From: Nocardioides sp. JS614
Lineage (GTDB): Bacteria > Actinomycetota > Actinomycetes > Propionibacteriales > Nocardioidaceae
Reading direction: 5' to 3'
Length of the DNA: 64,000 nt
NCBI RefSeq assembly: GCF_000015265.1
Contig: NC_008699.1
Span: 186,001 to 250,000 of the forward strand
Part shown: one piece after another, positions 1 to 8,311 of the stretch
How positions within the stretch are numbered: the stretch's first letter is position 1
Layout: every line of letters starts with the position of its first letter
Translations under genes and position numbers: made by a program
Notes under the pieces: model-generated
Seen by the model: only the letters and a program-made list of their open reading frames with translations
Database searches by the model: none
Told to the model about the DNA's origin: nothing

Positions 1-1370
1 AACCGCCGCGGGTGCAGCATCACCACGTCGAGGACGCCGTCGTCGATCGCGGCGTCCGGCAGCAGCGGCATCCCGGCCTGGAGGAAGCCGACGTTCCCGA
101 CCACGATCGTGCGGGCCCGGTGCCTGGTGAACTCGCCGCCGTCGACCGAGACCTCGACCCGGACGGCGGGGAACATCAGCGACTTGAGCGCGGAGAGCAC
201 GTAGGCCAGCCAGCCGACCCGCTTCTTGATGTCCTCGTTGACGCCCTCCATGATCGCGGCGTCGAAGCCCATCCCGGCCATCACCATGAAGTGGGTGTCC
301 TCGAAGCCGTCGCCGGAGACCTCCACCAGGTCGATCGCGCGGTCCTGACCGGTGAGGGCGACGTCGATCGCCGCCCGCAGGTAGAGCGGGATGTCGAGGT
401 TGCGGGCCAGCAGGTTGCCGGTGCCCGCCGGGATGATCCCGACCGGGATCCCGGTGCCGGCCAGCTCCGCGCAGACCTCGCGCACGGTGCCGTCGCCGCC
501 GCACACGAGTACCAGGTCGGTGCCGGCGACCGCGGCGGCCTCGGCCATCCCGGTGCCGGGGTCCTCGACGGTCGTGTAGTGCCAGGTCGGTGCGGACCAG
601 CCGGCCTCGGCGGCCATCGCGGTGACCAGCGCCTCGAACTGGCCGACGTCCTCCACCTTGACCGGGTTGAGGATCACCGTCAGCCGGTGCTCGGACCCGA
701 AGACCTCGGGCAGCGGCTCGACGCTGGCGGCATGGCTACGGGGGAGCGGGTTCTGGACGACGATCCCGAGCAGGACGACGATCGCGCCGAGGAGGGCCCC
801 GCCGACCACGTCGCTCGGGAAGTGCCGACCGAGCAGCACCCGGTCGAGGCCCACCACGACCGCCAGCACGGCGAGGAGGGCGTACGCCGTGTGCCGGGCG
901 CTGCGCCGCCGGACCAGCATCATCACCAGCACCGCGGCGACCCCGACGAGCGCGACGATCGTCGAGGAGTGACCGCTGGGGTAGGCGTTGCTGTCCAGCA
1001 GGTGCTCGGGGTTCTGCCAGTCGGGACGGTGCCGCCCGAACACGGCCTTGAGGATCGTGGTGGCGATCTTGGTGACCGCCACCACGCCGACGGCGTACAC
1101 CGCGGCGCGTCGGTGCTGCCGCACGAACAGCAGCACGGCGAGCACGCCGACGATCACCCAGGTGCCGATGGCGCCGAAGCCGACCTCGATCCAGCGCAGC
1201 GGCAGGCGCAGCCAGCGCTCGTCGACGGCCCAGGTCTCGGCGCCCTGGCCCCGGTTGTCGATCGAGGTCACCGGTCCCCAGCCGGTCTGCACGGCGATGG
1301 TGACCAGGACGAACATGACGAGGAGCGCCGCCGTCCAGGTGAGCAGGGTGGCGCGGGGGCGGTCGAGCAC
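1..1370 (-). CDS. PAP2 phosphatase - diacylglycerol kinase fusion (C-terminus cut by window edge)
   Basis: Membrane lipid enzyme with two catalytic halves. The N-terminal half has several hydrophobic segments and the PAP2 phosphatase motifs: KxxxxxxRP-like (KAVFGRHRP), then PSGHSS, then a distal GRHFPSD. The second half, from about residue 230, is a diacylglycerol kinase catalytic domain with the nucleotide loop VCGGDGTVREV and the GTGNLLARN motif. Known families with this fusion act on phosphatidic acid and diacylglycerol, or on undecaprenyl-type or sphingoid lipids; the substrate cannot be read here. Start chosen at GTG 1370, because the nearby ATG at 1387 is in another frame. The gene is divergent from serS and continues past the left edge, so the C-terminal end is missing. 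Confidence 0.85.
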   Translation of the reverse strand, partial: MLDRPRATLLTWTAALLVMFVLVTIAVQTGWGPVTSIDNRGQGAETWAVDERWLRLPLRWIEVGFGAIGTWVIVGVLAVLLFVRQHRRAAVYAVGVVAVTKIATTILKAVFGRHRPDWQNPEHLLDSNAYPSGHSSTIVALVGVAAVLVMMLVRRRSARHTAYALLAVLAVVVGLDRVLLGRHFPSDVVGGALLGAIVVLLGIVVQNPLPRSHAASVEPLPEVFGSEHRLTVILNPVKVEDVGQFEALVTAMAAEAGWSAPTWHYTTVEDPGTGMAEAAAVAGTDLVLVCGGDGTVREVCAELAGTGIPVGIIPAGTGNLLARNLDIPLYLRAAIDVALTGQDRAIDLVEVSGDGFEDTHFMVMAGMGFDAAIMEGVNEDIKKRVGWLAYVLSALKSLMFPAVRVEVSVDGGEFTRHRARTIVVGNVGFLQAGMPLLPDAAIDDGVLDVVMLHPRR

Positions 1371-1505
1371 GGGCCTGAGTTTTCCATGCCGGGCGCCGGC
1401 TGAGGAATCGGTGCGACTCGTCCTGCGGGGCCCGGATAGCCTTGTCGACATGACCTCACCCCACGAAGTCGCTCGTTGCGCTCCCGACTCCGCGGGGACC
1501 CCGAG

Positions 1506-2780
1506 ATGATCGATCCCCGTGTCCTCCGGGACGAGCCCGACCGCGTGCGCGCCGCCCAGGTCAAGCGCGGTCTGTCCGACGAGGTCGTGGACCACGCGCT
1601 GTCCGCGGACGGCGAGCGTCGCCGGGCGATCGCCGCGTTCGAGGCCAAGCGGGCCGAGCAGAAGCAGCTCGGCAAGCTGATCCCGCAGGCCCAGGGTGAG
1701 GAGAAGCAGGCGCTGCTGGCGCAGACCAAGACCCTCGCTGCCGAGGTCAAGCAGGCCGAGGCGGCCCAGGCCGTGGCCGAGGAGGCCTGGCAGGCGGCCC
1801 TGATGAGCATCCCGAACCTCGCGGCCGACGAGGCGCCCGCCGGCGGCGAGGACGACTACGTCGTGCTCGAGGAGATCGGCACCCCCCGCGACTTCGCGGC
1901 CGACGGCTTCGAGCCGCGCGACCACATCGAGCTGGGCCGGATGCTCGGCGCGATCGACCTCGACCGGGGCGCCAAGGTGTCCGGGTCGCGGTTCTACTTC
2001 CTCACCGGCGCCGGGGCCGAGCTCGAGCTGGCGCTGGTCAACCTGGCCATGCAGCAGGCCCGCGAGTCCGGCTTCACCCCGGTCATCGCCCCCTCGATGG
2101 TCAAGCCGCGCGCGATGGACGGCACCGGGTTCCTCGGCCAGGCGGCCGACGACGTCTACCGGATCGAGGGCCAGGACATGTACCTCGTCGGGACGTCCGA
2201 GGTCCCGATGGCGGCGTACCACTCCGACGAGATCCTCGACGGCGGCGCGCTGCCGCTGCGCTACGCCGCGTTCAGCCCGTGCTTCCGCAAGGAGGCCGGC
2301 TCGCACGGCAAGGACACCAAGGGCATCATCCGGGTGCACTGGTTCGACAAGGTCGAGATGTTCGTCTACACCACGACCGAGGAGTCGTACGCCGAGCACC
2401 AGCGGCTGCTGGCGTGGGAGAAGGAGTTCCTCGAGAAGCTCGAGCTCGCCTACCGGGTGATCGACGTCGCCGCCGGTGACTTGGGCCTGTCCGCGCAGCG
2501 GAAGTTCGACTGCGAGGCCTGGATCCCCACCCAGGGCCGCTACCGCGAGCTCACCTCGACGTCGAACTGCACCGAGTTCCAGACCCGCCGCCTCGACACC
2601 CGCGGCCGGTTCGGGTCGGAGATCAGGCCGATCTCGACCCTCAACGGCACCCTGTGCGCGATCACCCGCACGATCGTGGCGGTGCTCGAGACCCACCAGC
2701 AGGCCGACGGCTCGGTCCGGGTGCCGAAGGCGCTCCAGCCCTGGCTGGGCCGCGAGGTCCTGGAGCCGGTCACCACGTGA
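1506..2780 (+). CDS. serS: Serine--tRNA ligase
   Basis: Charges tRNA-Ser with serine in the cytoplasm; class II synthetase of 424 residues, the usual length. It begins MIDPRVLRDEPD, the standard family start. The coiled-coil tRNA-binding arm covers about residues 30-105. The catalytic core shows motif 2 (CFRKEAGSHGKDTKG) and motif 3 with the conserved NGTLCAITR before a TR.IVAVLE helix. An in-frame ATG 30 bases upstream (1476) would add an unconserved extension, so 1506 is preferred. The stop overlaps the GTG of the following HAD phosphatase, suggesting translational coupling. Two tRNA-Ser genes lie 8-9 kb downstream. Confidence 0.97.
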   Translation: MIDPRVLRDEPDRVRAAQVKRGLSDEVVDHALSADGERRRAIAAFEAKRAEQKQLGKLIPQAQGEEKQALLAQTKTLAAEVKQAEAAQAVAEEAWQAALMSIPNLAADEAPAGGEDDYVVLEEIGTPRDFAADGFEPRDHIELGRMLGAIDLDRGAKVSGSRFYFLTGAGAELELALVNLAMQQARESGFTPVIAPSMVKPRAMDGTGFLGQAADDVYRIEGQDMYLVGTSEVPMAAYHSDEILDGGALPLRYAAFSPCFRKEAGSHGKDTKGIIRVHWFDKVEMFVYTTTEESYAEHQRLLAWEKEFLEKLELAYRVIDVAAGDLGLSAQRKFDCEAWIPTQGRYRELTSTSNCTEFQTRRLDTRGRFGSEIRPISTLNGTLCAITRTIVAVLETHQQADGSVRVPKALQPWLGREVLEPVTT

Positions 2781-3625
2781 GCGGACCCGTGAGCGGCTGG
2801 CGGCCCCGGCTCGTCGCCCTCGACATCGACGGCACGATCCTGAAGTGGGTGGAGGGGTCGGGCACCACCCGCGAGGAGATCTCACCCACGGTCAAGGAGT
2901 CGGTGCACCGCGTCCTGGCCGCCGGTGCCCACGTGGTGCTGGCCAGCGGCCGGTCCCCGCACGGCATGACCAACGTGGCGGACCTGCTCGAGCTGCACGG
3001 TCCGGGCCGCGACCGGCTCTGGATCGTGGCGTCCAACGGTGCCGTGGTGTTCCGCTACCCGCCGCTCGACGTGGTCCACGAGGAGACCTTCGACGCGCGG
3101 CCGGCCGTGGAGGCGATCCTCGACCGGCACCCGACCGCGCTCGTGGCGGTCGAGGAGCGCGGCGTCGGCTACCGGGTCAACTCGCACTTCCCGGACGGCG
3201 AGCTGTCCGGCGACATGATCGTCACCGAGATCGACGAGCTGCTCGCGGTCGAGGTCAGCCGGGTGATCATCCGCGACCCGGAGTCCACCGCCGACGAGTT
3301 CGTCGCGCTCGCCGAGGAGCTGGGGCTGCAGGGCACCAACTACGTCGTCGGCTGGACCGCCTGGCTCGACCTCGCCCCCGTCGGCGTCTCGAAGGCCTCC
3401 GGGCTCGAGTACGTCGCCAAGCAGCTCGGCATCTCCTCCGACGACACCCTTGCGCTCGGCGACGGCCGCAACGACGTCGAGATGTTCGAGTGGGCGCACC
3501 GCGGGGTCGCGATGGGCCAGGCGATCGAGGAGGTCCTGGCGAAGGCCGACGCCGTCACCGGCAGCGTCTACGAGGACGGCGTGGCGACCGAGCTGGACCG
3601 GTGGTTCGGGGACGGGCGCGCCTGA
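2777..3625 (+). CDS. HAD-superfamily phosphatase (Cof-type)
   Basis: Predicted cytoplasmic sugar-phosphate or nucleotide phosphatase of 282 residues. Motif I is LVALDIDGTIL (nucleophile Asp and general acid Asp), motif II is VLASGRS, motif III is the Lys in VSKASGLEY, and motif IV is LALGDGRNDVEMF. A C2-type cap lies between motifs II and III, as in the Cof/YbjI group. GTG 2777 overlaps the serS stop by four bases and its own stop overlaps the next ATG, so serS, this gene, the acetyltransferase and the second HAD enzyme form one compact operon. The exact substrate cannot be inferred; many relatives are promiscuous house-cleaning phosphatases. Confidence 0.87.
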   Translation: MSGPVSGWRPRLVALDIDGTILKWVEGSGTTREEISPTVKESVHRVLAAGAHVVLASGRSPHGMTNVADLLELHGPGRDRLWIVASNGAVVFRYPPLDVVHEETFDARPAVEAILDRHPTALVAVEERGVGYRVNSHFPDGELSGDMIVTEIDELLAVEVSRVIIRDPESTADEFVALAEELGLQGTNYVVGWTAWLDLAPVGVSKASGLEYVAKQLGISSDDTLALGDGRNDVEMFEWAHRGVAMGQAIEEVLAKADAVTGSVYEDGVATELDRWFGDGRA

Positions 3626-4122
3626 TGCTGCCCGACGGTCCTCCTGAGGTGGTCACCAGCGAGCGGCTCCGGCTGCCGCTGTGGACGCCGCAGGACGCCG
3701 CCGACATCCGGGCCGGCCGGCACCGGGAGGGTTGGCACCGCGACTACCCGCGGCCCGACGACCGCGATGCGGCCACGATCTACCGGTCCGGCGACCCGTG
3801 GGCGCCCCGGCACGTCGTGCGCGGGGTGACCGCCCTGGGCTCGATCGGCTTCTTCGGGCCGCCCCAGGCCGCCGCCGACGGGGTGCCCGAGGTCGAGGTC
3901 GGCTACGGCCTCGTGGCGGAGGCCCGCGGTTGGGGGTTCGCGACCGAGGCGCTGCGGGCGCTCCTCGCCGAGACCGACCGGGCCGGCGTCCGGGTGCGCG
4001 CGAGCGTGGATCCGGCGAACACGGCCAGCGTCCGGGTGCTCGCGAAGTGCGGGTTCACCGAGCTGCGCGGCAGCAACGAGGACGGCGAGCTGGTCATGGC
4101 CCGGCCGCTGCCGGCGTCGTGA
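3625..4122 (+). CDS. GNAT-family N-acetyltransferase (RimJ/RimL-like)
   Basis: Predicted acetyl-CoA-dependent acetyltransferase, 165 residues. The opening TSERLRLPLWTPQDA resembles the RimJ/RimL start. The acetyl-CoA binding region reads VGYGLVAEARGWGFATEALRALL (a variant of the Q/RxxGxG/A loop), followed by the family-typical VDPANTASVRVLAKCGF. Its ATG overlaps the stop of the upstream HAD gene and its stop overlaps the GTG of the downstream HAD gene, so it is translated from the serS transcript. Its acceptor (protein N-terminus, amino acid or small molecule) is unknown. Confidence 0.85.
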   Translation: MLPDGPPEVVTSERLRLPLWTPQDAADIRAGRHREGWHRDYPRPDDRDAATIYRSGDPWAPRHVVRGVTALGSIGFFGPPQAAADGVPEVEVGYGLVAEARGWGFATEALRALLAETDRAGVRVRASVDPANTASVRVLAKCGFTELRGSNEDGELVMARPLPAS

Positions 4123-4913
4123 CCCGCCCGCGCCTGGTCGCCACCGACCTCGACGGCACCCTGGTCCGCTCCGACGGCACGGTCTCGCCGTACACCCGCG
4201 AGGTGCTCACGGCCGTCGAGGCCGCCGGCGCGATCGTGGTCTTCGTGACCGGCCGCCCCCTGCGCTGGGCCGAGGAGGTCTTCGACCACGTCGGCGAGCA
4301 CGGCCTCGCGGTCGTCGCGAACGGCGCGCTCGTCTGGGACGTCGGCCGCCACGACGTGCACCTGCTCCGCCCGATCGACCCGGCGCTCGGGCTCGAGGCG
4401 TCCGAGCTGCTGCGCGCCGCGCTGCCCGGTACGACGTTCGCCGTCGAGACCGTCGACGGGATCGGCCTCGAGCCGGAGTTCCTCGAGCGGCACCCGCTGC
4501 CCGAGGACGCCCGGCGGGGCCCGCTCACCGAGCTGTTCGACCGCCCGGCGGTCAAGCTGCTCGCCCGGCACGAGGAGCTCGGGCCGCAGGAGTTCTGGGA
4601 CCTCGCCGAGGAGGCGCTCGGCGGCCGGCTGGTGATCACCTGGTCCTCCGCGAGCGCGCTGCTCGAGATCAGCGCGCCGGGGGTGACCAAGGCCTCCACC
4701 CTCGCGCTGCTGTGCGCCGATCTCGGGGTCGAGGCGGAGGAGGTGATCGCCTTCGGCGACATGCCGAACGACCTGCCGATGCTCGCGTGGGCCGGCAGCT
4801 CCTACGCGATGGCCGACGCCCACCCGACGGTCACTGCGGCGGCCGACCACGTCGCGCCGGGACACGACGAGGACGGCGTGGCCCGGGTCCTGGCTGGTGT
4901 GTTCGACCTGTGA
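4119..4913 (+). CDS. HAD-superfamily phosphatase (Cof-type), second copy
   Basis: 264-residue paralogue of the HAD enzyme two genes upstream. Motif I LVATDLDGTLV, motif II VVFVTGRP, motif III Lys in GVTKASTLALL and motif IV VIAFGDMPNDLPML are all intact, with a C2 cap between them. Start GTG 4119 overlaps the acetyltransferase stop. Probably hydrolyses a phosphorylated sugar or cofactor intermediate; relatives include YbjI, YidA and SupH. It is the last clear member of the serS operon, since the following gene starts ten bases after its stop but encodes an exported protein. Confidence 0.87.
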   Translation: MTRPRLVATDLDGTLVRSDGTVSPYTREVLTAVEAAGAIVVFVTGRPLRWAEEVFDHVGEHGLAVVANGALVWDVGRHDVHLLRPIDPALGLEASELLRAALPGTTFAVETVDGIGLEPEFLERHPLPEDARRGPLTELFDRPAVKLLARHEELGPQEFWDLAEEALGGRLVITWSSASALLEISAPGVTKASTLALLCADLGVEAEEVIAFGDMPNDLPMLAWAGSSYAMADAHPTVTAAADHVAPGHDEDGVARVLAGVFDL

Positions 4914-4922
4914 TCTGTTGAG

Positions 4923-5534
4923 ATGGACGCCGTGCCCGTGCCCGTTCCTGGGTCTGTGACCCGCCTGCCCCGGCTCCTGCTGGCCGCCCTGCTGCTCGCC
5001 GGCGGCGGTGTCGTCGCGACCGGCGCCATGGCGGCCCCCGCCCTCGCCTGCCCGGCGTCTCGGACCGGTCTGGATCAGCTGACGATGCAGGCCGACGACG
5101 TCTTCACCGGCGCCGTCGAGGACCGGGCCCGGCAGGGCCGCACGATCGTCTACACGGTCACCGTCGACCGGGTCTACAAGGGCGACCTCGACGGCACCGA
5201 GGCCACCGTCACGACCCCGGCCCGGGCGCGGGCCTGTGGGCTGCCGGACCTGCGCACCGGCACCGACTACGTCTTCTTCACCCAGGGTGCCGACCTCGAG
5301 ACCACGAGCACCGCCGGGACCGCGCCCGCGGCCGCCACCCTGCTGCGTCGCGTGGAGCGGCTGCTCGGCGAGGGTCACCCCGCGACGCCGCCGACGCCGC
5401 CCGAGGCGACCTTCACGCTGGTCGGCGAGCAGCCCACCAGCTTCGAGCGGGTCGCCGCGCCCGGCGCGGCCCTCGTCATCGCCGGCCTGCTGGGCCTGCT
5501 GCTCGTCGCCGGCCTGAGCCGCCGCCGGGCCTAG
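4923..5534 (+). CDS. Secreted, membrane-anchored protein with a TIMP/netrin-like fold candidate
   Basis: 203-residue exported protein. Residues about 13-42 form a signal peptide ending AMAAPALA before a Cys. The middle region (CPAS ... ADDVFTGAVED ... YTVTVDRVYKGDLDG ... CGLPDL ... YVFF) has the cysteine spacing and beta-rich pattern seen in bacterial proteins related to tissue inhibitors of metalloproteinases. A C-terminal hydrophobic helix (about 178-197) followed by SRRRA would anchor it with the main domain outside. No LPxTG motif is present. The domain assignment is an inference from pattern only; the role is unknown. A hairpin follows the stop. Confidence 0.7.
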   Translation: MDAVPVPVPGSVTRLPRLLLAALLLAGGGVVATGAMAAPALACPASRTGLDQLTMQADDVFTGAVEDRARQGRTIVYTVTVDRVYKGDLDGTEATVTTPARARACGLPDLRTGTDYVFFTQGADLETTSTAGTAPAAATLLRRVERLLGEGHPATPPTPPEATFTLVGEQPTSFERVAAPGAALVIAGLLGLLLVAGLSRRRA

Positions 5535-5543
5535 CTAGGAGGT

Positions 5544-5563
5544 CTCCGGAAGGTCGTCCGGAG
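5544..5563. terminator. Short hairpin between convergent genes
   Basis: CTCCGGA and TCCGGAG arms with a 6-base loop, ten bases after the stop of the secreted protein gene and before the 3' end of the leftward bpa gene. There is no U-tract, so it is only a plausible bidirectional terminator. Confidence 0.45.
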
Positions 5564-5630
5564 GGTGTCACCGCTGGCTCCGTCCGGATGACGTCCCGCG
5601 CAGACCCGCCGGCCGGTCGGGCTCGGACCC

Positions 5631-6209
5631 CTACAGGTACATGCCCCCGGAGTCGCCCGGGCGCGGCGCCTCGCCGTCGGGCCGGGGCTGACCGGCGCCG
5701 GGGTTCATGGCCTGCGGCAGCGCCTTCCGGATCTGCTCGAACTGGGCGCGGGCGGCCATCTGCTGGGCGTAGATCGCGGTCTGGATGCCGTGGAAGAGGC
5801 CCTCGAGCCAGCCGACCAGCTGGGCCTGTGCGATCCGCAGCTCCCCGTCGGAGGGGACGGTGTCCTCGGTGAACGGCAGCGTCAGCCGGTCCAGCTCCTC
5901 CACCAGCTCCGGCGCGAGCCCGGCCTCGAGCTCCTTGATCGAGGCCTGGTGGATCTCCTTGAGCCGGTTGCGGCTCGCCTCGTCGAGGGGCGCGGCCTTC
6001 ACCTCCTCGAGCAGCTGGCGGATCATGCTGCCGATCCGCATCACCTTCGCCGGCTGCTCGACCAGGTCGGTGATCGCCCGCTCGTCGTCCTCGTCCCCGC
6101 TCTCGCCGGGCTCGAGCGCGGACGCCGGGACCGATCCCATCGGGTGGCCGTCGGGGCCGATGATCACGACCTGCTGCTCCTGCTCGTCCTGTCCGGGCTG
6201 CTCGTTCAT
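5631..6209 (-). CDS. bpa: Bacterial proteasome activator
   Basis: ATP-independent ring activator of the actinobacterial 20S proteasome (Bpa/PafE, Rv3780 family). The 192-residue product has the family's acidic, flexible N-terminus (IIGPDGHPMGSV), a helical core of about residues 45-150 (RIGSMIRQLLEEVKAAPLDE ... LKEIHQASIKELEAGL ... LVGWLEGLFHGIQTAI) and a disordered tail ending GGMYL. In the characterised protein the C-terminal GQYL motif docks into proteasome alpha pockets; GMYL here differs at one position. ATG 6209 has GGTGGA just upstream and is preferred over an in-frame GTG at 6218. No proteasome genes are in this window. Confidence 0.92.
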   Translation of the reverse strand: MNEQPGQDEQEQQVVIIGPDGHPMGSVPASALEPGESGDEDDERAITDLVEQPAKVMRIGSMIRQLLEEVKAAPLDEASRNRLKEIHQASIKELEAGLAPELVEELDRLTLPFTEDTVPSDGELRIAQAQLVGWLEGLFHGIQTAIYAQQMAARAQFEQIRKALPQAMNPGAGQPRPDGEAPRPGDSGGMYL

Positions 6210-6240
6210 GGGGTCCACCGTATCCGCCCGAGCCGCGCAT

Positions 6241-7218
6241 TCAGACGGTGAGCAGGATCTTCCCGCTGTGCTCGCCGGACTCCATCAGCGCGTGGGCGGC
6301 GCCGGCCTCGGCCAACGGCATGGTGCCGTGCACGACCGGCCGGACGAGACCCTCGGCCACCAGCGGCCACACGTGCTCGACGACGGAGGCGCAGATCGCC
6401 GACTTCTCCTCGGTGGGGCGGGCCCGCAGGGTGGTGGCGATGATCGCCCCGCGCTTGCGCAGCAGCTTGTTGATGTCGAGCTCGGCCCGGGTGCCGCCCT
6501 GCATCCCGATGATCACCAGCCGGCCCTCGGTGGCCAGGGCGTCCAGGTTGCGGTCGAGGTACTTCGCGCCCATGTTGTCGAGGACCAGGTCCACGCCCCG
6601 CCCCTCGGTCGCGGCCCGAGCCACTTCGACGAAGTCCTGGTCGCGGTAGTCGATCGTGACGTCGGCACCGAGGGCCGCGCACGCGGCGCGCTTCTCGGCG
6701 GTGCCGGCCGTCGTGAGGACCTGCGCGCCGAGCTGGTGCGCGAGCTGGATCGCGAACGTCCCGATGCCGCCGGCGCCGCCGTGCACCAAGAACGCCTCGC
6801 CGGGCTTGAGGCCGCCGAGCATGAACACGTTCGACCACACCGTGCAGGCCACCTCGGGCAGCGCGGCGGCGGTCACCAGGTCGACGCCGTCGGGCACCGG
6901 CATCAGCTGCCCGGACGGTACGGCGACCAGCTCGGCGTACCCGCCCCCGGCGAGCAGGGCGCACGCCGGGTCGCCGACCGCCCACCCCTCGACGCCCTCG
7001 CCGAGCGCGGCGACCGTGCCACTGCACTCCATGCCGATCACGTCGGACGCGCCGGGCGGTGGCGGGTAGAAGCCCTGCCGCTGCAGCAGGTCGGCCCGGT
7101 TGAGGCCCGCGGCCGCGACCGCGAGCAGGACCTCGCCGGGACCGGGCTCGGGGTCGGGGAGCTCGGCGACGGACAAGACGTCGGGGCCCCCGGCCCCGGT
7201 GGCGATCACGGCACGCAT
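6241..7218 (-). CDS. NAD(P)H:quinone oxidoreductase, zinc-independent MDR family
   Basis: 325-residue medium-chain reductase of the QOR/PIG3 type. It opens with the typical MRAVIATGAGGPDVL, followed by the GroES-like domain (LNRADLLQRQGFYPPPPGASDVIGMECSG). The Rossmann motif is HGGAGGIGTFAIQLA near residue 145-160, and DLVLDNMG.KYLDRNL matches the PIG3 group. No structural zinc cysteines are visible. Predicted to reduce quinones or enones with NADPH in the cytoplasm. Its stop is 31 bases upstream of the bpa start on the same strand, so co-transcription is possible. Confidence 0.92.
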   Translation of the reverse strand: MRAVIATGAGGPDVLSVAELPDPEPGPGEVLLAVAAAGLNRADLLQRQGFYPPPPGASDVIGMECSGTVAALGEGVEGWAVGDPACALLAGGGYAELVAVPSGQLMPVPDGVDLVTAAALPEVACTVWSNVFMLGGLKPGEAFLVHGGAGGIGTFAIQLAHQLGAQVLTTAGTAEKRAACAALGADVTIDYRDQDFVEVARAATEGRGVDLVLDNMGAKYLDRNLDALATEGRLVIIGMQGGTRAELDINKLLRKRGAIIATTLRARPTEEKSAICASVVEHVWPLVAEGLVRPVVHGTMPLAEAGAAHALMESGEHSGKILLTV

Positions 7219-7255
7219 GCGGCCAGCCTAGGAGCCGGCGCGCGGGACCCCGAGG

Positions 7256-7606
7256 TCACTCCTCCTCGTCGGCCCCGGCGTTCTCGTCCTCGAAGACGTC
7301 GCCGGTGTGGTCCACGACGCTGTCGTCGGGGACCGGGTCGTTGATGTCGTCGGGGTCGGGAGCGTTCGCCGGACGGTCCCATCCGTCGGCGAGGGCCTGC
7401 GCCTTCGCCGCGAGGGCCTCCACGGCGTCGGGGTCGGCGTCCTGCGACCCGGCGGCGAACCCGAGGAGGAACGTCGTGATCGGCGCTGCCGGCCGCGCGA
7501 CGTTGTGGGCGGCGGCGCGGGCCAGGTCGAGCACGAGCGCCTCGTCCAGCTCGGTGTCCACATCGAGCACGTCGCTCAGCTCGTCGATCCAGTCGTGGAG
7601 GTTCAC
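7256..7606 (-). CDS. DUF6457 protein, MobA partner
   Basis: 116-residue acidic protein starting VNLHDWIDELSDVLDVD, with a helical core of about residues 1-80 (LDLARAAAHNVARPAAPITTFLLGFAAG.QDADPDAVEALAAKAQALADGW) and an Asp/Glu-rich tail. DUF6457 domains commonly sit beside, or are fused to, molybdenum cofactor guanylyltransferases, which matches the mobA gene 52 bases upstream on the same strand. The biochemical role is not established. GTG 7606 is chosen because the longer frame upstream only reads through the mobA repeat. Confidence 0.8.
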   Translation of the reverse strand: MNLHDWIDELSDVLDVDTELDEALVLDLARAAAHNVARPAAPITTFLLGFAAGSQDADPDAVEALAAKAQALADGWDRPANAPDPDDINDPVPDDSVVDHTGDVFEDENAGADEEE

Positions 7607-7658
7607 AGGGCCCAGATTTCCGGTAACCCGCCCGGCCCGCAACCCCTCGTCGGCAGCG

Positions 7659-8276
7659 TCACAGGTCGCCCCCCAGGTCACGGCCCGGGTCACGGTCCGG
7701 GTCACGGCCCAGGTCACGCAGGTCGGTCCAGGTGTCGACGTCGCGTCCCTCGTCGCCCTCGGGCGGCACGTCGACGAGGTCCAGCTCGCCCAGCAGCCGG
7801 CGCAGGGCCATGCCGTGCTGGCCCTCGTGGTCGGGGCGGACCCGGTCGAGACCGGCCGGGTCCAGGACCCCGGCGGGCTGCCGGTGCCCGTCCTGGTCGG
7901 TGAGGAACGCCCCGTCGTGCCCGATCGCCGCCTCGTGCAGTCGGCGGAACGTCCACGAGGTCACGCGGGGCATGTCCACGGCGAGCACGCCGAGCGTGCG
8001 CGGCGTGCGGACCAGGGCGTCGCGGCCGGTGAGCAGTCCCGCGACCGGGCCGCCGTACCGCGGGCTCTCCCGGGTGAAGGTGACCGGCCGGGTGGTCGGC
8101 ACCGGGTCGCCGACGACCACCACCTCCGAGGCGTCCAGGAGCGCCTCGATCGCGTGCTCGAGCAGGGTCCGGCCGAGGTACTCGACCGACGCCTTGTCCG
8201 CGCCGTCCAGGCGCGCGGCGCGGCCCCCGGCGAGGACGACCGCGCAGAAGCCCGTGGTGCCCGGGGGGAGGTCCAT
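7659..8276 (-). CDS. mobA: Molybdenum cofactor guanylyltransferase-like NTP transferase
   Basis: 205-residue nucleotidyltransferase, predicted to attach GMP to molybdopterin. The N-terminal signature AVVLAGGRAARLDGADKASV contains the GGxxxRxGxxK loop, and VLAVDMPRV carries the metal-binding Asp. The C-terminal 20 residues are a run of RD-L/P-GRD repeats encoded by tandem GGTCACGG-like DNA, probably a later expansion outside the fold. It precedes the DUF6457 gene. Relevant neighbours far downstream are the molybdenum CO dehydrogenases, but those use the cytosine form of the cofactor, so this copy more likely serves other molybdoenzymes. Confidence 0.82.
   Translation of the reverse strand: MDLPPGTTGFCAVVLAGGRAARLDGADKASVEYLGRTLLEHAIEALLDASEVVVVGDPVPTTRPVTFTRESPRYGGPVAGLLTGRDALVRTPRTLGVLAVDMPRVTSWTFRRLHEAAIGHDGAFLTDQDGHRQPAGVLDPAGLDRVRPDHEGQHGMALRRLLGELDLVDVPPEGDEGRDVDTWTDLRDLGRDPDRDPGRDLGGDL
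7668..7720. repeat. GGTCACGG-type tandem repeat inside the mobA 3' end
   Basis: About four imperfect 12-base units of the form GGTCACGGCCCG lie in frame at the 3' end of mobA and encode Arg-Asp-rich repeats. A similar GTCACGTCGCTG array marks the 5' end of livF at 45.8 kb, so this genome appears prone to short in-frame expansions of GTCAC words. Confidence 0.7.
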
Positions 8277-8311
8277 GCGATCAGTCTTCCACCGGTGGCA
8301 CCCTGGGGGGC

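Noticed and set aside
12..1403. 463-codon frame on the + strand at the left edge
   Set aside because: Antisense to the PAP2-diacylglycerol kinase gene, whose catalytic motifs are clear on the other strand.
7668..7720. Regular GGTCACGG units considered as a CRISPR fragment
   Set aside because: Units are adjacent, without unique spacers, and are in frame inside mobA. No CRISPR array was seen anywhere in the window.
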